NCBI GenBank assembly: GCA_900469965.1
Contig: UBZP01000014.1
Location: 62,001 to 126,000, forward strand
From: Hyphomicrobiales bacterium
GTDB taxonomy: Bacteria; Pseudomonadota; Alphaproteobacteria; Rhizobiales; Rhizobiaceae
Reading direction: 5' to 3'
DNA length: 64,000 bases
The first letter of the stretch is position 1. Each line of letters opens with the position of its first letter. A program made the position numbers and the translations under genes. Below, in pieces: positions 1-7,421 of the stretch. A model generated the notes under the pieces. That model made no database searches. It was given only the letters and a program-made list of their open reading frames with translations, and was not told where the DNA came from.

Positions 1-85
1 GGCCGTAGAGGTCCACCGAGGAGCGGCCGATCGCAATGACGTCGAGCGTCGTGTCCGCCAAGGTGTCTGGGTCTTCTGTCGGCAT
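1..85 (-). CDS. iolC: 5-dehydro-2-deoxygluconokinase IolC, N-terminal fragment
   Basis: Only the first 28 codons are inside the window; the gene runs off the left edge. The visible peptide contains DVIAIGRSSVDLYG, the characteristic N-terminal strand and loop of IolC, a PfkB/ribokinase-family sugar kinase that phosphorylates 5-dehydro-2-deoxygluconate in myo-inositol breakdown. The ATG at 85 follows a clear GGGAGGA ribosome site, which fixes the start. It lies 75 bases after an RpiR-type regulator on the same strand, the arrangement of iolR-iolC in rhizobia. The call rests on this short motif plus context; the rest of the kinase, including its catalytic Asp, cannot be checked. Confidence 0.82.
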   Translation of the reverse strand, partial: MPTEDPDTLADTTLDVIAIGRSSVDLYG

Positions 86-137
86 GAGGTCCTCCCGTCG
101 GCGCGATCCGGCTGCCCGGGATCGTGCACGCCGAAAT

Positions 138-181
138 GAAACATCAATTCCAGACCGCAGTCAATTCGGAATATTTGTTCC
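138..181. promoter_or_regulatory. Putative IolR operators upstream of iolC
   Basis: Positions 168-181 are a perfect GGAA-N6-TTCC palindrome, and 138-151 is a one-mismatch copy (GAAA-N6-TTCC). From memory, GGAA-N6-TTCC is the operator described for Sinorhizobium meliloti IolR. The perfect site overlaps the last codons of the regulator gene and lies about 83 bases before the iolC start, so it would sit in an iolC promoter. A third related site is at 1127-1140. Confidence 0.6.
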
Positions 182-1084
182 ATTGCGTTTCGGCGCCGCC
201 CGGCGGCCGCGCTCGCGCTGGCGGCGCTTTTCGGCGATCGCGACCGGCAGCGCCATGGCGAGCGCCATCGATGCGGAGAGCGAGCGGAAGCCGCCGTAGT
301 CGGCTTCGGCGACCTCGAACCAGTGGGTGGCGCAGCCCGAAAGCGGCGAGAAGGCCGAATCGGTGATCGCCACGATCGGCACGCCCCTGTCGCCGAGCGC
401 CTGCGCCTGGCCGATGCTCTCGGCGGCGTAGGGGGCGAAGCTGACCGCGATCGCCGCATCCCGCGGCGTGGCGAAGCCCGCGAGCTCCGTGTCGATCCCG
501 TTCGGCGAGGCGATCATCTGGTGGCGGATGCCGAGCTTGCCGAAGGCATAGGCCATGTGCGCGGTCAGCGGATAGGACCGGCGCTTGGCGACCAGAAAGA
601 TCGTCTCCGCGCCGGCGAGAAGCTCGACCGCCCGTGAGAAGAGGTCCCGGTCGATCGTCGCGGCGAGCCGCGCCACCGATTGGCTGGCGGCGGTGATGAA
701 ACCCGTCAGGAGTTCGGCGTCCGCATCCGCGGCCGAGCCCTGCTCCAGCGTCGCCAGCCGCTCCTCGTAGGACAGCGTGCGGTCGCGCAGGCGTTCGCGG
801 AAGACGGTCTGCAGGTCGGAGAAGCCGTCGAAGCCGAGGTGATGGGCGAGGCGGACGAGCGTGGACGGCTGCACCTCGGCGGCGGCGGCGATGCTGGCCG
901 CTGTGCCGAAGGCGATCTCGTCCGGGTGGCCGAGCGCATAGGCCGCCACCTGCGCCAGCCGCTTCGGCATCGCCGCCTTCCGTTCGATGATGACGCTGCG
1001 CAGGCTGTCGAAATCGCGCGGCACGCGGATCGCTCCGTCCTGCCCCGATACCTCGTTCTGATGGTCGTCCTGATGATCGTCCAT
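161..1084 (-). CDS. iolR: MurR/RpiR-family transcriptional regulator, probable inositol repressor IolR
   Basis: A 307-residue cytoplasmic regulator. Residues about 20-100 form the RpiR helix-turn-helix domain (segment IAAAAEVQPSTLVRLAHHLG), and about 150-285 form a SIS sugar-phosphate isomerase fold (TIFLVAKRRSYPLT near its start and VAITDSAFSPLS further on) that would bind a phosphorylated sugar intermediate. The C-terminus is a basic tail. The gene precedes iolC on the same strand and diverges from a Gfo/Idh/MocA oxidoreductase, as around iolR in sinorhizobia. GGAA-N6-TTCC-like sites occur on both sides. The ATG at 1084 has only a weak ribosome site. The RpiR family is certain; the IolR role is inferred from position and operators. 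Confidence 0.85.
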   Translation of the reverse strand: MDDHQDDHQNEVSGQDGAIRVPRDFDSLRSVIIERKAAMPKRLAQVAAYALGHPDEIAFGTAASIAAAAEVQPSTLVRLAHHLGFDGFSDLQTVFRERLRDRTLSYEERLATLEQGSAADADAELLTGFITAASQSVARLAATIDRDLFSRAVELLAGAETIFLVAKRRSYPLTAHMAYAFGKLGIRHQMIASPNGIDTELAGFATPRDAAIAVSFAPYAAESIGQAQALGDRGVPIVAITDSAFSPLSGCATHWFEVAEADYGGFRSLSASMALAMALPVAIAEKRRQRERGRRAAPKRNGTNIPN

Positions 1085-1126
1085 ATGCGATCCAAATCTC
1101 CGGTGCAGTGTCGTTCCGTCGAAAGT

Positions 1127-1140
1127 GAAACATTTATTCC
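1127..1140. promoter_or_regulatory. Putative IolR operator in the divergent iolR/oxidoreductase promoter
   Basis: GAAA-CATTTA-TTCC, one base off GGAA-N6-TTCC, in the 132-base divergent spacer between the RpiR regulator and the oxidoreductase. It closely matches the imperfect copy at 138-151 (GAAA-CATCAA-TTCC), so the two look like the same element and may serve autoregulation. Confidence 0.45.
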
Positions 1141-1216
1141 ATAAGATTTGAAAAATGTCACTTTCATTCCGAAATATTCGGGTCCATCATCCCCGCCGTC
1201 GTCAGAAGGAGGAGAC

Positions 1217-2341
1217 ATGATGGCAGCCATCGGCGTCGGATTGATCGGTACGGGATATATGGGCAAGTGTCACGCACTCGCCTGGAACAATGTTGCGACC
1301 ATTTTCGGCGATGTCGAGCGGCCCCGGCTGGTCCATCTTGCCGAGCGCGACACAGGGCTCGCGCAGGCGAGGGCGCGCGAATTCGGCTTTGCAAAGGCGA
1401 CGTCCGACTGGCGCGACCTGCTCGCCGATCCCGATGTCGACGTCGTCTCGATCACCACGCCCAATCAGTTCCACGCCGAGATGGCGATCGCAGCCCTCGA
1501 GGCGGGCAAGCACGTCTGGTGCGAGAAGCCGATGGCGACGTCGCTGGCCGATGCCGAGCGGATGGCGGCCGCGGCGAGCCGGTCCGGCCGGGTCGCGATC
1601 GTTGGCTACAACTACATCCAGAACCCGGTGATGCGCCACATCCGCGCCCTGATCGACGAGGGCGCGATCGGTGCGGTCAACCAGGTGCGCGTGGAGATGG
1701 ACGAGGACTTCATGGCCGATCCGCAGGCTCCGTTCTCGCCGCGCAGCGAGAAGGCGTCGGGATACGGCGCGCTGGACGATTTCGCCGTCCACACGCTGTC
1801 GCTGCTGTGGAACCTGTTCGGCCATGCCGAATCCGTCATGACCGATCTCGGCAAGCCCTATGCGGATCGCCCGCTTGCGGCGGGCGGGCGGCGAGCCGTC
1901 GAAAACCACGACCAGGCCAACGTGCTCCTGCGTCTTTCCGGCGGCATTTCCGCAGTCCTGATGGTCAACCGCGCCGCCTGGGGCCGAAAGGGGCGGATCG
2001 CCCTGCAGATCTTCGGCTCGAAGGGCGCGATCCTCTACGACCAGGAGCGGATGAACGAGTTCCAGATCTACCGCGCCACCGACCTTGCGGGCGAGCAGGG
2101 CTTTGCCACCGTTCTCGCCGGTCCGCAGCATCGCCCCTATGGCAGCTTCGTTCCGGCCCCCGGCCACAGCCTCGGCTTCAACGATCTGAAGGTCATCGAA
2201 TGCCGCGAGCTTCTGGCCGCGATCGCAGGCGCACCCTGCCGCGTGGTGGATTTTGCCGAGGGGCTGCGGATCGAACGCTCCGTGCATGCGATGGCGCAGT
2301 CCTTCGCCGAGCGCCGCTGGGTGGACGTCAGCGCCGCCTGA
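1217..2341 (+). CDS. Gfo/Idh/MocA-family NAD(P)-dependent oxidoreductase
   Basis: A 374-residue dehydrogenase-like protein. GLIGTGYMG at residues 8-16 is the Rossmann dinucleotide motif, and CEKPMA around residues 102-107 is the EKP catalytic signature of inositol/glucose-fructose oxidoreductases; the rest is the alpha/beta C-terminal domain with the expected length. The start at 1217 (ATGATG) is chosen because GAAGGAGGAGA precedes it; an in-frame ATG at 1148 has no such site. It is divergent from the RpiR regulator and shares its operator region, so it probably handles inositol or an inositol-derived sugar. The exact substrate cannot be read from the sequence. Confidence 0.88.
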   Translation: MMAAIGVGLIGTGYMGKCHALAWNNVATIFGDVERPRLVHLAERDTGLAQARAREFGFAKATSDWRDLLADPDVDVVSITTPNQFHAEMAIAALEAGKHVWCEKPMATSLADAERMAAAASRSGRVAIVGYNYIQNPVMRHIRALIDEGAIGAVNQVRVEMDEDFMADPQAPFSPRSEKASGYGALDDFAVHTLSLLWNLFGHAESVMTDLGKPYADRPLAAGGRRAVENHDQANVLLRLSGGISAVLMVNRAAWGRKGRIALQIFGSKGAILYDQERMNEFQIYRATDLAGEQGFATVLAGPQHRPYGSFVPAPGHSLGFNDLKVIECRELLAAIAGAPCRVVDFAEGLRIERSVHAMAQSFAERRWVDVSAA

Positions 2342-2399
2342 GGCGCCGTCATCGCCCGGGGGCGGCCGGGCAGACCCGCGCGTGCCGCGGCGAAGGCAG

Positions 2400-2431
2400 G
2401 ACAGGGCGCCGGCGATTGCCGGCGCCCTGTC
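2400..2431. terminator. Bidirectional terminator hairpin between convergent genes
   Basis: Perfect 14-bp stem (GACAGGGCGCCGGC and its complement) with a 4-base GATT loop, in the 129-base gap between the convergent oxidoreductase and RTX genes. There is no T-run on either side, so its strength as an intrinsic terminator is uncertain. Confidence 0.6.
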
Positions 2432-2470
2432 GCTCTTCTGGGAGGTTCTTCGTTCGGAGGCGGCCTTCGC

Positions 2471-3505
2471 TCAGAGGACGAAGTCGCTGGAGTAGTACTT
2501 CGTCAGGTTGGCATCGATCTGGAAATCGGCCCTGCCGTCGCCGTCGACGTCGCCGGAGATGATGTGGCCCGAGTAGCGCAGTTCGCCGGCCTTGTCGTTG
2601 AACGAATGGGTGCCGATGAAGGTGAATGACTGGTTGCCGCTCCTGTCGACGTTGGCGTCGATGTTGCTGACGTCGATCTTGTCCTTCTCCGAGCGGTAGA
2701 AGTCCTCGATCACGTCGCGATTGCTGCCGACGACCGAATCCTTGATGGAATCGAAGATGAAGTAGTCCGCGCCCGTGCCGCCGTCGAGAATGTCCATGCC
2801 GCGGCCGCCGATCAGGTCGTCGTTGCCGTTGCTGCCCAGGAGCTCGTCGCTGCCCGAGCCGCCGTAGAGATAGTCGTTGCCGCTGCGCCCCGACAGGATG
2901 TCGTTGCCGCTGCCGCCTTCCAGGTCGTTGGCACCGGAATTGCCGCGCAGCGTGTCGTCGTAGCCCGTGCCGATGGCGTTTTCGATGCTGGTGAAGGTCT
3001 CCTTGTTCGCGCCGACCTTCGCGTACTTGCCGTCGAGATCCACGAGCACACCCCGGCCGCTCAGGTCGCTGTCGTCCTGCAACTCGTAGCTCAGCGTGTC
3101 GCGGCCGGAACCGCCGTTGAAATAGTTGTCGTAGCCGGCCGAAAGGAACGTGTCGTCGTCGTCCTCGCCATAGTAGTCGCTCTGCAGCGTCAGGACCTCG
3201 AACCAGTCGTCCCCGGAGCCGCCATAGACCCGGTCATAGTAGTCGTCGTCGATGGCATAGCCGTTGTGGATGTAGGTGTCGTCGCCCGAGCCGAGATCGA
3301 TCTTGTTGCCGCCCTCGAACCAGTTCTTCACATAGTCGTTGCCGCTGCCGGCCTCGACATAGTTGAAGCCGCCCCATTTGTCGGCCAGGTTCAGATAGAT
3401 CGTGTCGTTGCCGCCATAGGTGAAGATTTCGACCTCATCGCGGTCATCCTGGTAGACGGTGTTGCGCCCGTCGGTGCCGTAGTAGGTGTAGCCGTTCCAA
3501 CCCAT
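2471..3505 (-). CDS. RTX-type calcium-binding secreted protein
   Basis: A 344-residue acidic protein rich in Asp, Gly, Tyr and Asn. Residues about 175-250 carry tandem nonapeptides of the GGxGxDxL type (GGSGNDILSG, GGSGSDELLG), which form calcium-binding beta-roll turns; less regular copies occur nearer the N-terminus. The C-terminal 90 residues resemble a serralysin-type C-terminal domain and end in DFVL, like the uncleaved hydrophobic signals of type I secretion substrates. There is no Sec signal peptide and no catalytic motif. The start has an AGAGGA site. A related protein is encoded at 43445-44599. No type I exporter lies in the window, so secretion is inferred. Confidence 0.82.
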   Translation of the reverse strand: MGWNGYTYYGTDGRNTVYQDDRDEVEIFTYGGNDTIYLNLADKWGGFNYVEAGSGNDYVKNWFEGGNKIDLGSGDDTYIHNGYAIDDDYYDRVYGGSGDDWFEVLTLQSDYYGEDDDDTFLSAGYDNYFNGGSGRDTLSYELQDDSDLSGRGVLVDLDGKYAKVGANKETFTSIENAIGTGYDDTLRGNSGANDLEGGSGNDILSGRSGNDYLYGGSGSDELLGSNGNDDLIGGRGMDILDGGTGADYFIFDSIKDSVVGSNRDVIEDFYRSEKDKIDVSNIDANVDRSGNQSFTFIGTHSFNDKAGELRYSGHIISGDVDGDGRADFQIDANLTKYYSSDFVL

Positions 3506-3698
3506 GGTATTCGTCCTCTTGCTGCAATGCTTCGTTGCTGGAGGGCAGCTTATGCATCTTTCCTGAATGGGCGTTGAATGGACCGTTCACGTCCGGGTGA
3601 TGGCACGGCAGCGCCGTCCCGCAAAACATTGCAGGGTGCGCCGCGCCCCGTTTCGCGGGGGCGAGGACTGGCCGCTTCGCCCGGAATTTCGGCCGGTT

Positions 3699-4250
3699 CT
3701 ATCGCTTGCCGTACGCCGTGAAGATGAAGTCGGTCGATTCCGCAAGCTGATGGCAGGCGGCGCCGCACTTGGCGTCGTTGCCCTGCAAGGCGGTATTCGG
3801 CACGAGGGTGTCGGAAGCGGGGTCGTAGTCGAACTGGGCGTAGCCCCAGCCGCCGGTGTCCGCAAAGCGGCCGCTGTCCTTGACCATGCAGCCGATGCTC
3901 GAAATCCGGTCCGGGACCTTGACGCCGAACGGTGCCACGTCGTTGTTCTTCGGCACCCAGAGGATCTTGACGATCCTGGATCCGTCGGGGAAATGCTTGC
4001 CCTCGGCCGGTATGCCGGCCCTGTAGGCCGCGATCATGGTGGGGTTCGCCACGATCAGATTGAGCTTCACTTCGGGTTCCTCCGGCAGGCTTGCGGCAAC
4101 CGCAGGCCAGTCGTCGTAGCCGCGACATTCGCCAAGCGACAGGCCGCCCGGGACCTGCACGGTGAACTTGTCCTGCGCGGCGATGGCGACGCCGCCGACG
4201 AAGGCCAGAATGGCCGACACGAACAAACAGGTCTGGATTTCTCTCCTCAC
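3699..4250 (-). CDS. Cytochrome P460-family protein
   Basis: A 183-residue exported protein. A hydrophobic segment at residues 7-25 ending in AIAA is a signal peptide. The middle (RIVKILWVPKN, GCMVKDSGRFADTGGWGYAQF) follows the cytochrome P460/c-prime-beta fold as I know it, and the C-terminus carries the haem site CGAACH followed by DFIFTAYGKR. The two cysteines are separated by three residues (CX3CH) rather than the usual two. Translation appears to start at a GTG, since GGAGGG is correctly placed before it and no better ATG exists. P460 proteins bind covalent haem and may oxidise hydroxylamine or bind NO; the role here is unknown. It stands alone between the RTX gene and ohr. Confidence 0.75.
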   Translation of the reverse strand: MRREIQTCLFVSAILAFVGGVAIAAQDKFTVQVPGGLSLGECRGYDDWPAVAASLPEEPEVKLNLIVANPTMIAAYRAGIPAEGKHFPDGSRIVKILWVPKNNDVAPFGVKVPDRISSIGCMVKDSGRFADTGGWGYAQFDYDPASDTLVPNTALQGNDAKCGAACHQLAESTDFIFTAYGKR

Positions 4251-4469
4251 GACGCGCCCTCCGCTGTCCTATGAGATCGCAATGGCACCGCGCCGATGAC
4301 CGGACCGCGGCGAGCGACGAAATTGGCAATGGACTTGAGAAGCTTCGGCCCGAAACCCGGTTCCTGGACGCGAGCCGAAGGCCTGCCGACTATCTCACAT
4401 GGCGGGGAGAGCGTCCATCAGCGATGGCTCATATGGTGATCCGGACGGCTCCTGGGACGTCAAGCGAAA

Positions 4470-4500
4470 ATGCGTGGCTTCCTGCCGGAGAGCCACGCAT
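4470..4500 (-). terminator. Intrinsic terminator of ohr
   Basis: Perfect 10-bp stem (ATGCGTGGCT/AGCCACGCAT) with an 11-base loop, followed on the minus strand by TTTCGC so that the T-run begins at the stem base. It lies 35 bases past the ohr stop codon. Confidence 0.75.
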
Positions 4501-4534
4501 CCCTTCATGCTGGTCTATTTGTTCGACGTCCGGC

Positions 4535-4930
4535 TCAGACCAGGTTGGTCTCGACGTCGATATTGCCGCGCGTCGCCTTGGAGTAGGGGCAGATCTCGTG
4601 GGCAGCGTGAATGATCGCATGTGCCACGTCACGGTCGAGGCCGGGCAGGCTGACGTTGAAACGTGCGCGCAGGAAGTACGACCCGTCCAGAGCGTTCAGA
4701 TCGATCTCGGCGTCGACTGCGGGGCCGGCCGGAAGCTTGACCTTCCGCTGCAGGGCAGCGAGCTCGATCGCGCCGATGTAGCAGGCGGACCAGGCCGCGC
4801 CGAACAGGTTTTCGGCGGCCGGATGCGGCTGCGCCAGGCGCAGGTCCAGCATGCCGTCGCTGCTGCGGGTGCCGCCGTCGCGGCCGCCGGTGTTGTGCGT
4901 CTTGCCGGTGAAGAGAACCTTCTCAGTCAT
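4535..4930 (-). CDS. ohr: Organic hydroperoxide resistance protein Ohr
   Basis: A 131-residue OsmC/Ohr-family thiol peroxidase that reduces organic hydroperoxides in the cytoplasm with lipoylated partners. Both reactive cysteines are in place: WSACYIGA near residue 60 (peroxidatic) and CPYSKATRGN near residue 118 (resolving). The length is typical of Ohr rather than OsmC. An AAAGGA ribosome site precedes the ATG. The gene is divergent from ohrR, with a repeat-rich operator between them, and ends in a clear terminator. A second Ohr is encoded at 6746-7117. Confidence 0.95.
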   Translation of the reverse strand: MTEKVLFTGKTHNTGGRDGGTRSSDGMLDLRLAQPHPAAENLFGAAWSACYIGAIELAALQRKVKLPAGPAVDAEIDLNALDGSYFLRARFNVSLPGLDRDVAHAIIHAAHEICPYSKATRGNIDVETNLV

Positions 4931-4951
4931 TGCGATGTCCTTTCGTTTTTA

Positions 4952-5035
4952 ATCGCATCCGTTTCAATCGGATGCGATCTATATAAGCGATCTCAAAAAT
5001 GATGTCAACAACATTGCGATTTAATCGGATGCGAT
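4952..5035. promoter_or_regulatory. Putative OhrR operators in the ohr/ohrR divergent spacer
   Basis: Two copies of the core CGGATGCGAT occur at 4969-4978 and 5026-5035. The first is paired with its inverted partner ATCGCATCCG at 4952-4961, and the second has a half-site GCGAT ten bases ahead (5016). The first begins 21 bases before the ohr ATG and the second about 40 bases before the ohrR ATG, so one bound regulator could control both genes. The same elements recur at 7137-7219 upstream of the second ohr. Confidence 0.75.
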
Positions 5036-5074
5036 TTATATAGAGGAGGACATCGACCACAAAGAGGAACCGAC

Positions 5075-5566
5075 ATGCCCACGTCCCGGAAAGGAGAGCC
5101 GCAGGAGACGCCCGCAAGCGACGGCGGCACCGAAAAGCTCTCGAACTTCATGTGCTTCGCGATCTACTCCGCGAACCTCGCCTTCGGCCGCGCCTACAAG
5201 CCGCTGCTGGACAAGCTCGGCCTGACCTATACCCAGTACGTGACGATGGTCGCGCTCTCGGAGGAAGACGAGCAGACCGTCGGCGCGCTGGGAGAAAAGC
5301 TCTTCCTGGAATCGAACACGCTGACGCCCATGCTCAAGAAACTCGAGTCCGAAGGCTACCTGGAGCGTCGGCGCGACCCGGCCGACGAGCGGCAGGTTCG
5401 TGTGACGCTGACGCCGGCAGGAAGGGCGCTGATCGAAACGAACCCCGGTGCCGCGCTCGTCGGCGCGACCGGCCTGGGCGACGACTTCGCCAGCGTCCAG
5501 CGATCGGTGGCGAAAATGCGCGACAGTCTTCTGCAGGCGGCGCAGCCGGCAACGGCGAAGCGGTAA
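5075..5566 (+). CDS. ohrR: MarR-family organic peroxide sensor OhrR
   Basis: A 163-residue winged-helix repressor. The segment NFMCFAIYSANLAFGRAYKP near residues 28-47 carries the single conserved N-terminal cysteine that OhrR proteins oxidise to sense organic peroxide, followed by the tyrosine pair (Y35, Y45 region) that contacts it. The recognition helix LFLESNTLTPMLKKLE and wing RRDPADERQVRVTLT are nearly canonical for OhrR. It diverges from ohr and would repress both ohr and itself; oxidation releases DNA. An AGAGGA site precedes the ATG. The C-terminal 35 residues are longer and less conserved than usual. Confidence 0.95.
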   Translation: MPTSRKGEPQETPASDGGTEKLSNFMCFAIYSANLAFGRAYKPLLDKLGLTYTQYVTMVALSEEDEQTVGALGEKLFLESNTLTPMLKKLESEGYLERRRDPADERQVRVTLTPAGRALIETNPGAALVGATGLGDDFASVQRSVAKMRDSLLQAAQPATAKR

Positions 5567-5580
5567 CCGTGCAACGGTTT

Positions 5581-5610
5581 CGGGTCGGCACCGGCCGACC
5601 CGAAGCTTTT
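5581..5610 (+). terminator. Intrinsic terminator of ohrR
   Basis: Stem CGGGTCGG/CCGACCCG (8 bp) with a 6-base loop, followed by AAGCTTTT, 15 bases after the ohrR stop codon. Confidence 0.6.
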
Positions 5611-5642
5611 CGATCTCATCTGTCCGGCGATCCGGTTTCCGG

Positions 5643-6680
5643 CTAGTGCGACGACGCCTTGCGGAGCTTGTCCGGGTTCATCATCAGGGCGGCCTTCGCA
5701 TAGCCGCCATCCTGCCCGTCCAGGAAATGCAGATGCGCCCCTGATCCGCCCGACGGCACCAGGCAGGTCATCAACGCATGCGACTGACGGTGGAGGCCGA
5801 AGCTGATTTCGCCGCGTGCGCGCGCCGCGACAAGGACGGCCTCGACGGTTTCGATCTGCTCCACGGTGCAATCCAGCGTCAGCCGCAGGCCGTCGTCGAA
5901 CTTGCGGAAATCCGAACTTGCGACGACGTTCGACCAACGCTCGGCGCCGACGCGCGACCGGTCGCTCTTGGGCCGCCCGATTTCCTCCGGCAGCGGATGG
6001 GACTGGCGCGGGTCCTCGTCGACAATCGCAAGCACCTCTTTCGCCAGCGCCGAAAACCCCTCGGCCGTCGCATATTCGGACGGCTCGACCAGGAGCGACA
6101 GGATTTCGCCGCGCCGGCTGGCGAACGGCTGCCATTCACAGGCGAGGCCGGTCAGATCCGGATCGGTCGCATAGCGCCCGGGCTCGACCAGGTGGCGGCC
6201 GTCCTTGATCTGCTTCTCCGCCCACTTCAACCCGCCGCCCGAGAACATCGCATAGCTGGCGTTCGCGCTCGGCGCAAAGCAGGCGACCCGGACGTCGTGC
6301 GCATGGGCGCGGATCTCGCGCACGGTCAGCAGGCCGACGCGAAGATCGAGACGCAGGTGCGTTGCTGCGAAGGCCCGCACCTGCCGCAACGCCGACGTCG
6401 CGGTCAGGAGGCCCTCCGGGGGAAGGGCAAAGGCGGCGCCGTCGCCCCGGAAAACGAAGGGAAAATCGAAGCGCCCCCAGGCGTTGCCCAGTGCGGCAAT
6501 CGCCGACGCCCCGGCGAAGTTGACGTCCTCATATCGCCCGGAGGCGATCGCCACCGTCGAATCGACGACATCGGTGATGCCGACGAGCCAGTCGTCCGGC
6601 AGCGGTTCGTAGACGTCGGGATCGAGCAGGCGCGAAAACGCGCCGTGGGCGTTCAGGGACAAGGCGTCGGCCTTCCGCAT
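5643..6680 (-). CDS. DUF3095 protein with nucleotide-cyclase-like N-terminal half
   Basis: A 345-residue cytoplasmic protein that I recognise as the DUF3095 family, whose function is not established. The N-terminal half holds GITDVVDST near residue 40 and PFVFRGDGAAF near residue 85; the spacing and context resemble the two metal-binding aspartates of class III adenylate/guanylate cyclases. The C-terminal half has no motif I know. The start at 6680 is set by GGAGGA; longer readings would run through the upstream ohr gene. It lies 65 bases downstream of the second ohr on the same strand, so it is probably cotranscribed from the OhrR-like operator. Cyclase activity is inference only. Confidence 0.78.
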   Translation of the reverse strand: MRKADALSLNAHGAFSRLLDPDVYEPLPDDWLVGITDVVDSTVAIASGRYEDVNFAGASAIAALGNAWGRFDFPFVFRGDGAAFALPPEGLLTATSALRQVRAFAATHLRLDLRVGLLTVREIRAHAHDVRVACFAPSANASYAMFSGGGLKWAEKQIKDGRHLVEPGRYATDPDLTGLACEWQPFASRRGEILSLLVEPSEYATAEGFSALAKEVLAIVDEDPRQSHPLPEEIGRPKSDRSRVGAERWSNVVASSDFRKFDDGLRLTLDCTVEQIETVEAVLVAARARGEISFGLHRQSHALMTCLVPSGGSGAHLHFLDGQDGGYAKAALMMNPDKLRKASSH

Positions 6681-6745
6681 GACAGTCCTCCAAAGCGGGG
6701 GCGTCAGGTCCGCAGGCGCATGCGGCGGACCTGACCGGATCGGGT

Positions 6746-7117
6746 TCAGACCAGGTTGGTCGCGACGTCGATGTTGCCGTGGACCGCCCGGGAATAGGGA
6801 CAGATGGTGTGGGCCGCATCGATGAGTTCGCGCGCCGTCTCTCGGTCGACGCCGGGCATGCTGACGTTCAGGCGGGCCCGCAGCGCGTGCGAACCGTCGT
6901 CGTCGAGGTCGATCTCGGCGTCCACCTCCGCCCCCGGGGGAAGCGCGATGTGCCGCTCGAAGGCGGCAACCTGGACGGCGCCTAGGTAGCAGGCCGACCA
7001 CGCGGCGCCGAACAGGCGCCTTGCGGTCGGATGCAGCGGCGGCCGGGGAACGGCCGGCCCCTCGACGCGTCGGCCGGTATTGCTGCTGGAATCGGGAACG
7101 AAATGCGTCTCTGTCAT
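6746..7117 (-). CDS. Second Ohr-type organic hydroperoxide resistance protein
   Basis: A 123-residue Ohr paralogue. Both catalytic cysteines are kept (WSACYLGA and CPYSRAVHGN), and the last residues (GNIDVATNLV) almost match the other Ohr (GNIDVETNLV). It lacks about eight residues of the N-terminal region relative to its paralogue. ATG 7117 is preceded by GGAGGC. Its upstream DNA repeats the ohr/ohrR operator layout, but no ohrR copy follows on the right, suggesting duplication of ohr plus its promoter. It is the first gene of a probable two-gene unit with DUF3095. The relative role of the two Ohr proteins is unknown. Confidence 0.92.
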   Translation of the reverse strand: MTETHFVPDSSSNTGRRVEGPAVPRPPLHPTARRLFGAAWSACYLGAVQVAAFERHIALPPGAEVDAEIDLDDDGSHALRARLNVSMPGVDRETARELIDAAHTICPYSRAVHGNIDVATNLV

Positions 7118-7136
7118 CGATGCCTCCATTTTTAAT

Positions 7137-7219
7137 CGGATACGTTTATATCGGATGCGATGTAAATACACATGGGATCGCTGCGTGTCAACAAAATATG
7201 CGATCTGATCGGATGCGAT
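7137..7219. promoter_or_regulatory. Second putative OhrR operator region
   Basis: Contains CGGATACG at 7137, CGGATGCGAT at 7152-7161 and again at 7210-7219, the last preceded ten bases earlier by GCGAT (7200). The two full cores are 58 bases apart; in the ohr/ohrR spacer they are 57 apart with the same ten-base half-site offset. The first element begins 20 bases before the ohr2 ATG. Confidence 0.7.
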
Positions 7220-7421
7220 GATTATGCTGGTCTGTGGGGGCTCGAAGCAAGAAAGCACCAAGGGGAGCGTGGTTCGAGCCGCCATGGCGGCTTGCCGGGA
7301 GCGCCGGTGTCACATAGCGGAAGATGACTCAGGGGAGGGGTTGAGCGAACAGGGCGATCCAGTGTATTGCAGCTACCGCGGTGTGGTGTGCCACCGTTGA
7401 TACCCTGGGTAGGTGGAAACT

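Noticed and set aside
2760-3000. Tandem short repeats resembling a CRISPR array
   Set aside because: They are in-frame copies of the GGxGxDxL calcium-binding nonapeptide of the RTX protein, with no constant repeat and variable spacers.
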